Translations under genes and position numbers: made by a program
Origin: Parvimonas sp.
Lineage (GTDB): Bacteria > Bacillota > Clostridia > Tissierellales > Peptoniphilaceae
Reading direction: 5' to 3'
Assembly: GCA_022770425.1 (NCBI GenBank)
Contig: JALEHY010000041.1
Span: 1-28,448 of the forward strand
DNA: 28,448 nucleotides
Notes under the pieces: model-generated
The model's input: only the letters and a program-made list of their open reading frames with translations
What the model was told of the DNA's origin: nothing
The model's database searches: none
Shown here: positions 25,268-28,448 of the stretch, one piece after another
Numbering within the stretch: position 1 is the stretch's first letter
How the letters are laid out: each line of letters begins with the position of its first letter

Positions 25268-27245
25268 TTGTATCTTCCTCCGTTAAGTATTCATCTATAG
25301 CTTTCTTTAATTTATCTATGGCTTCTTTCATACTGCAATCAAGTCTCGCTCCTGCAGATGTATAGTGACCGCCACCACCTAATTTTTCTAAAATAAGTTG
25401 AACAGAAATTTTTCCCAAACTTCTTCCGCTTATATGAATTTGTCCTAAAACTCTTGTTAAAACAAAACTGCATTCTATTCCCAAAACAGCTAATAAATCA
25501 TCTGCTGATTGTGCGGCAATAAGCATTGACTCCTCTATTTCTTCATCAAAAACTCCAATACAAATACAGTTTTTATATGAAATCGCATTTGAAATTACAT
25601 TTGATTTTAATCTTATTGTATTAAAATTATCTTTAAATAATTGTTTTACCGCTATCGTATCTGCACCAAATCTCTTTAAAAACGATGCTGTTTCAAAAGT
25701 TCTGACTCCGGTCTGATAGTAAAAGTTTTTTGTGTCAACTACAATTCCGGCAAGCAAACTTTCGGCAACCAACTTATCAAGTTTTATCTTATCAAAAATA
25801 TAGTAAATTATTTCAGTAACTAACTCACACGCAGATGAAGCATAAGGTTCCAAATACGTTAAAGTTGCATTTTCAACAAAATCACGTCCTATTCTGTGAT
25901 GATCTATGATTACAATTTTATTTGTAACGTCCATCAAATAAGGTGCTTCAGATGATAATTTCCTCGAGTTGTCAACAAGTATAACCAAACTTGTATCCTT
26001 ACAAAGATCATAAGATTTTTCCGGAGAAATCATCATATCAATATAATTTGTATCACTGTTTTTAAGTTTATTATACACATTTCTGATAGTTATAGGCACA
26101 TCTTCTAAAACCAAATACGCATCCTTGTTCAATTCTTTACAAATAGCAAGAATACCAAGACCTGCCCCAAAACAATCCATATCAGGATTTTTATGTCCCA
26201 TAACAAATACTTCCGATGACTCTTGTATCATTTTTTCGAGTGCCTGAGAAATTACTCTGGCTTTTACCTTGTTTCTTTCGACAGACTTATTGTTTTTACC
26301 GCCATAAAAATTCAATTCATCTCCATTTTTAACAACAACTTGTGCACCGCCTCGTCCAAGTGCCATATCAAGAGCCGTCTGAGCCTCTCTGTATTTTTCA
26401 ACAGGAGTTCCTTTACCGTTTCCTATTCCGACACTCAAAGTAGGCTTAATGCTACCTAAAATTTCAATATGTTTTAATTTATCTACCACACTGAATTTAT
26501 CTTTTAAAATTTGTTCAAAAATCGAATTATCTATTACGCTTATATATTTTGCAGTATCATATTTTCTGACCATAGCGCCAAAATCACAAAAATAATCAAC
26601 TATTACTTTATCAATTTCAGCAATAGCCAAAGACTTCATATCATCTTTTACTTTACTTCTGACATCTTCATAATTATCAATATAGATCATAGCTACATTT
26701 ATCAATGAACCTTCATATTTGTTTTGTAATTTAGAAAATTCCAAATTATCAACCAAATATATAACTATATTTGTGTCACCACTGTTAGAATCTTTTATAA
26801 CATTAAAATACACTATATAATCCAATTTTGAATTTTTCCATTCAAAACTTCCCGATTTTAATTCCAAAACTTTTGAAATATTAAAACTTTCTATCTTTGT
26901 TGAAACATTTATCCCTATGATGTCTTCTTGTAAAAACAAATCTAAAAAATCATTACTATGCCACTTGATTCTCCCTTTATTGTTCAATACCGCCATAGGA
27001 AATGGCATTTTGTAAACCACTTCACTTGCAACATTGTCAAGTGACTCTCTATGTTTCTTAACATCTTCAAAGTATTCTGAGTTTTTATTTTTTATATAAA
27101 CCAAGATAGAAACAAATACAGATATTGAAACTGTAAAAGCAATTATTCCAAAAATCAAATCAAAATACAAAACGGAAAAGGACATAAGAACCAGAACCGC
27201 TAAAATCGGATAAAAATCTGATAGTCTAACTAAATTTCTCTTCAT
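25248..27245 (-). CDS. gdpP: cyclic-di-AMP phosphodiesterase GdpP
   Basis: 665 residues. Two N-terminal membrane segments (about 12-50), a PAS domain (about 75-170), a degenerate GGDEF domain (about 175-310, with RGGAQ in place of the active loop) and the DHH/DHHA1 phosphodiesterase (about 340-655). DHH motifs are complete: H351-K-N-P-D355-M-D357, D425-N-S, D448-H-H450 and GGGGHYTSAGA. It cleaves c-di-AMP to pApA at the membrane and so affects osmotic balance, wall stress and beta-lactam tolerance. It overlaps both neighbours (20 bases each), which suggests coupled translation. Confidence 0.96.
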   Translation of the reverse strand: MKRNLVRLSDFYPILAVLVLMSFSVLYFDLIFGIIAFTVSISVFVSILVYIKNKNSEYFEDVKKHRESLDNVASEVVYKMPFPMAVLNNKGRIKWHSNDFLDLFLQEDIIGINVSTKIESFNISKVLELKSGSFEWKNSKLDYIVYFNVIKDSNSGDTNIVIYLVDNLEFSKLQNKYEGSLINVAMIYIDNYEDVRSKVKDDMKSLAIAEIDKVIVDYFCDFGAMVRKYDTAKYISVIDNSIFEQILKDKFSVVDKLKHIEILGSIKPTLSVGIGNGKGTPVEKYREAQTALDMALGRGGAQVVVKNGDELNFYGGKNNKSVERNKVKARVISQALEKMIQESSEVFVMGHKNPDMDCFGAGLGILAICKELNKDAYLVLEDVPITIRNVYNKLKNSDTNYIDMMISPEKSYDLCKDTSLVILVDNSRKLSSEAPYLMDVTNKIVIIDHHRIGRDFVENATLTYLEPYASSACELVTEIIYYIFDKIKLDKLVAESLLAGIVVDTKNFYYQTGVRTFETASFLKRFGADTIAVKQLFKDNFNTIRLKSNVISNAISYKNCICIGVFDEEIEESMLIAAQSADDLLAVLGIECSFVLTRVLGQIHISGRSLGKISVQLILEKLGGGGHYTSAGARLDCSMKEAIDKLKKAIDEYLTEEDTNEGNIN

Positions 27246-28095
27246 TTTTTATACTCCTAACAACTGATAAATACAGTCCGTATACAAAATACATAAGATA
27301 ACTCAACACTAAAAACAATGAAACAATGCTTAAAATGTTAGATACAATCTTTGTAAATCTACTTTTCATCATCAAATTGAATGCAATAAATCCTTGAGTA
27401 AAAAGGAATGTAAATATTGCAATAAACAAGTTTGCATAAATCAAATATATTCTGTAATAAACATTAATGTCAACAGATTTTGACAAATACCCTATTAAAA
27501 AACCGACCCCAATAAAAATTGCCACAAACTTATAACTTACAGGTTTAACAACATCTTTAATATCCACTTTCTTATAAAAAAAATTTCTATTTAAAAAATA
27601 ATAACCTAAGCTACAAGAAACATATCCCATGAAAAAAGTAATTGCCGGATAAAAATTTGCCATTTGCGTCATAAATGATTCAAAATCATCAAGATTTAAG
27701 GTTTCATTGTACGCATAAATATCTTTAAGCGTAATTTTTAAAGTATTAACCAAATTCGAATAAATTTGAGCATTCATTTTAACAACTAAAAAATCAGCAG
27801 TAAATAACATCATAACCACAAATGCCAAAATCAATACAATATTAGTTGAATTAATATTTTTTTCAATCCCTTTTATTATAATCAAAGAAACAATCAAGGG
27901 AATAAAAGAACTGAAACTCAATGCCACAACAAATAACAATCCTGTCAGTATAACTGAAATTAACATATAAGTTTTAAAATTTGATTTTTTATAAATAATG
28001 ACCAATGGAATGAATGTAAATAGGTTAAATATAGGAAATAACATCATAACAAAAGCCAACACCGCATACAAACAAATATAAATTTTTTCTTTCAT
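27226..28095 (-). CDS. DUF2232 polytopic membrane protein (YybS-like)
   Basis: 289 residues, very hydrophobic, with about eight membrane segments and no catalytic motif I can see. It fits DUF2232/YybS by position (first gene before gdpP, as in B. subtilis yybS-yybT) and by topology. The fold is related to S-component-type transporters in some classifications, but the function is unknown. AAGGAG lies eight bases before ATG 28095, and a promoter lies just upstream, so it heads the ten-gene operon. Confidence 0.8.
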   Translation of the reverse strand: MKEKIYICLYAVLAFVMMLFPIFNLFTFIPLVIIYKKSNFKTYMLISVILTGLLFVVALSFSSFIPLIVSLIIIKGIEKNINSTNIVLILAFVVMMLFTADFLVVKMNAQIYSNLVNTLKITLKDIYAYNETLNLDDFESFMTQMANFYPAITFFMGYVSCSLGYYFLNRNFFYKKVDIKDVVKPVSYKFVAIFIGVGFLIGYLSKSVDINVYYRIYLIYANLFIAIFTFLFTQGFIAFNLMMKSRFTKIVSNILSIVSLFLVLSYLMYFVYGLYLSVVRSIKNEEKFS

Positions 28096-28118
28096 ATCTA
28101 AATCTCCTTGTGCTATTT

Positions 28119-28147
28119 ATTATATCATAAATTCAAGTATTTTTAAA
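28119..28147 (-). promoter_or_regulatory. sigma-A promoter of the DUF2232-gdpP-dnaB-serS operon
   Basis: Perfect TATAAT at 28124-28119 on the minus strand, with a weak TTTAAA at 17-base spacing. The predicted start near 28112 gives a leader under 20 nt. Confidence 0.6.
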
Positions 28148-28306
28148 TTTAATTTTTAAAACCTAAGTAAATCATTACTCAAATTTCAGAATTTTAAACA
28201 AGAAAATATTTACCAATTAGTAAATAAACAAAAAACATTTTTATTGAAATAGTATTGATTTTAAACTCTTAAATTAATAATAAATTAAAAGCTTCAATTT
28301 CTTTTT
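28148..28306. other. AT-rich intergenic spacer
   Basis: About 160 bases between the operon promoter and the upstream terminator. I see no frame, hairpin or recognisable RNA in it. Confidence 0.5.
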
Positions 28307-28339
28307 AAAAAAAATAGAGACTATTTAAATAGTCTCTAT
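28307..28339 (-). terminator. perfect 26-bp palindrome terminator of the right-edge surface gene
   Basis: Perfect palindrome at 28314-28339 (arm ATAGAGACTATTT), followed on the minus strand by eight T (28314-28307). It lies 26 bases after the stop codon of the partial gene at the right edge. Confidence 0.92.
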
Positions 28340-28365
28340 AAAAACATCATAATATTATTAAAATT

Positions 28366-28448
28366 TTACTTTTGTTTTTCACGTTTAAAAGTTGATACAA
28401 TCACCATTCCAAGTACTGATACCAAAACTAATGCCATATAAAATTCTG
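28366..28448 (-). CDS. C-terminal end of a cell-wall-anchored surface protein, partial (5' end beyond right edge)
   Basis: The last 26 codons and the TAA are visible. The peptide is a hydrophobic membrane segment (FYMALVLVSVLGMVIVSTF) followed by the charged tail K-R-E-K-Q-K and stop, the classic shape of a sortase sorting signal after an LPXTG motif. The LPXTG itself would lie just outside the window, so the anchor class is inferred. Alternatively this is the end of an ordinary C-terminal transmembrane protein. A strong terminator follows. Confidence 0.65.
   Translation of the reverse strand, partial: EFYMALVLVSVLGMVIVSTFKREKQK

Noticed and set aside
28314..28339. Perfect 26-bp palindrome as a protein-binding or recombination site
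   Set aside because: The T8 run directly after it and its place just behind a stop codon fit a terminator better.

Overview
The window is about 28 kb of very AT-rich DNA (about 30% GC by eye) from a low-GC Gram-positive bacterium. Strong AGGAGG-type ribosome binding sites, consensus sigma-A promoters, hairpin-plus-T-run terminators, Firmicutes-type gene orders (alaS-ireB-ruvX-DUF1292; DUF2232-gdpP-rplI-dnaB) and a wall-anchor-like C-terminus suggest an anaerobic coccus of the Peptoniphilaceae/Tissierellia type (Parvimonas-like). The genus is an inference. Every gene I can support lies on the minus strand, so transcription runs from high to low coordinates.

Layout from right to left. (a) 28366-28448: the last 26 codons of a surface protein with a membrane-anchor tail, followed by a perfect 26-bp palindrome terminator. 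(b) 28095-17516: a tightly packed ten-gene operon with one promoter and one terminator: DUF2232 membrane protein, c-di-AMP phosphodiesterase GdpP, ribosomal protein L9, replicative helicase DnaB, a GNAT acetyltransferase, a DnaD-like protein, helicase loader DnaI, an AI-2E family permease, seryl-tRNA synthetase and a D-Ala-D-Ala carboxypeptidase. (c) 17402-14804: a peptidase operon, pepT-pepD, whose promoter carries an 18-bp perfect inverted repeat. (d) 14527-5456: a second ten-gene operon: cysteine desulfurase, AI-2E permease, alaS, ireB, ruvX, DUF1292, Fur-family regulator, RNase J, a short YlbF-family protein and the tRNA methyltransferase TrmR. (e) 5328-4096: a U32-family tRNA hydroxylase (TrhP) behind its own promoter. 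(f) 3671 to the left edge: a very large secreted surface protein, 1223 residues visible and still open at base 1. It has a signal peptide, two DUF11-like domains, a DxNxDG loop, two MucBP-like domains and a tandem octapeptide Pro-rich stalk.

The most interesting part is the 424-bp leader of that surface protein (3672-4095). It contains two sigma-A promoters. A tetranucleotide array, (CAGA)14.75 on the coding strand, starts exactly at the predicted transcription start of the stronger promoter. Between the array and the ribosome binding site is a stem-loop followed by nine U residues that looks like an intrinsic terminator or attenuator. This is the layout expected of a phase-variable or length-tuned adhesin regulated through its 5' leader RNA.

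The rest is core metabolism: DNA replication, translation, tRNA wobble modification, RNA decay, peptide use and second-messenger turnover. I saw no tRNA, rRNA, CRISPR array, insertion sequence, prophage gene or recognisable riboswitch.
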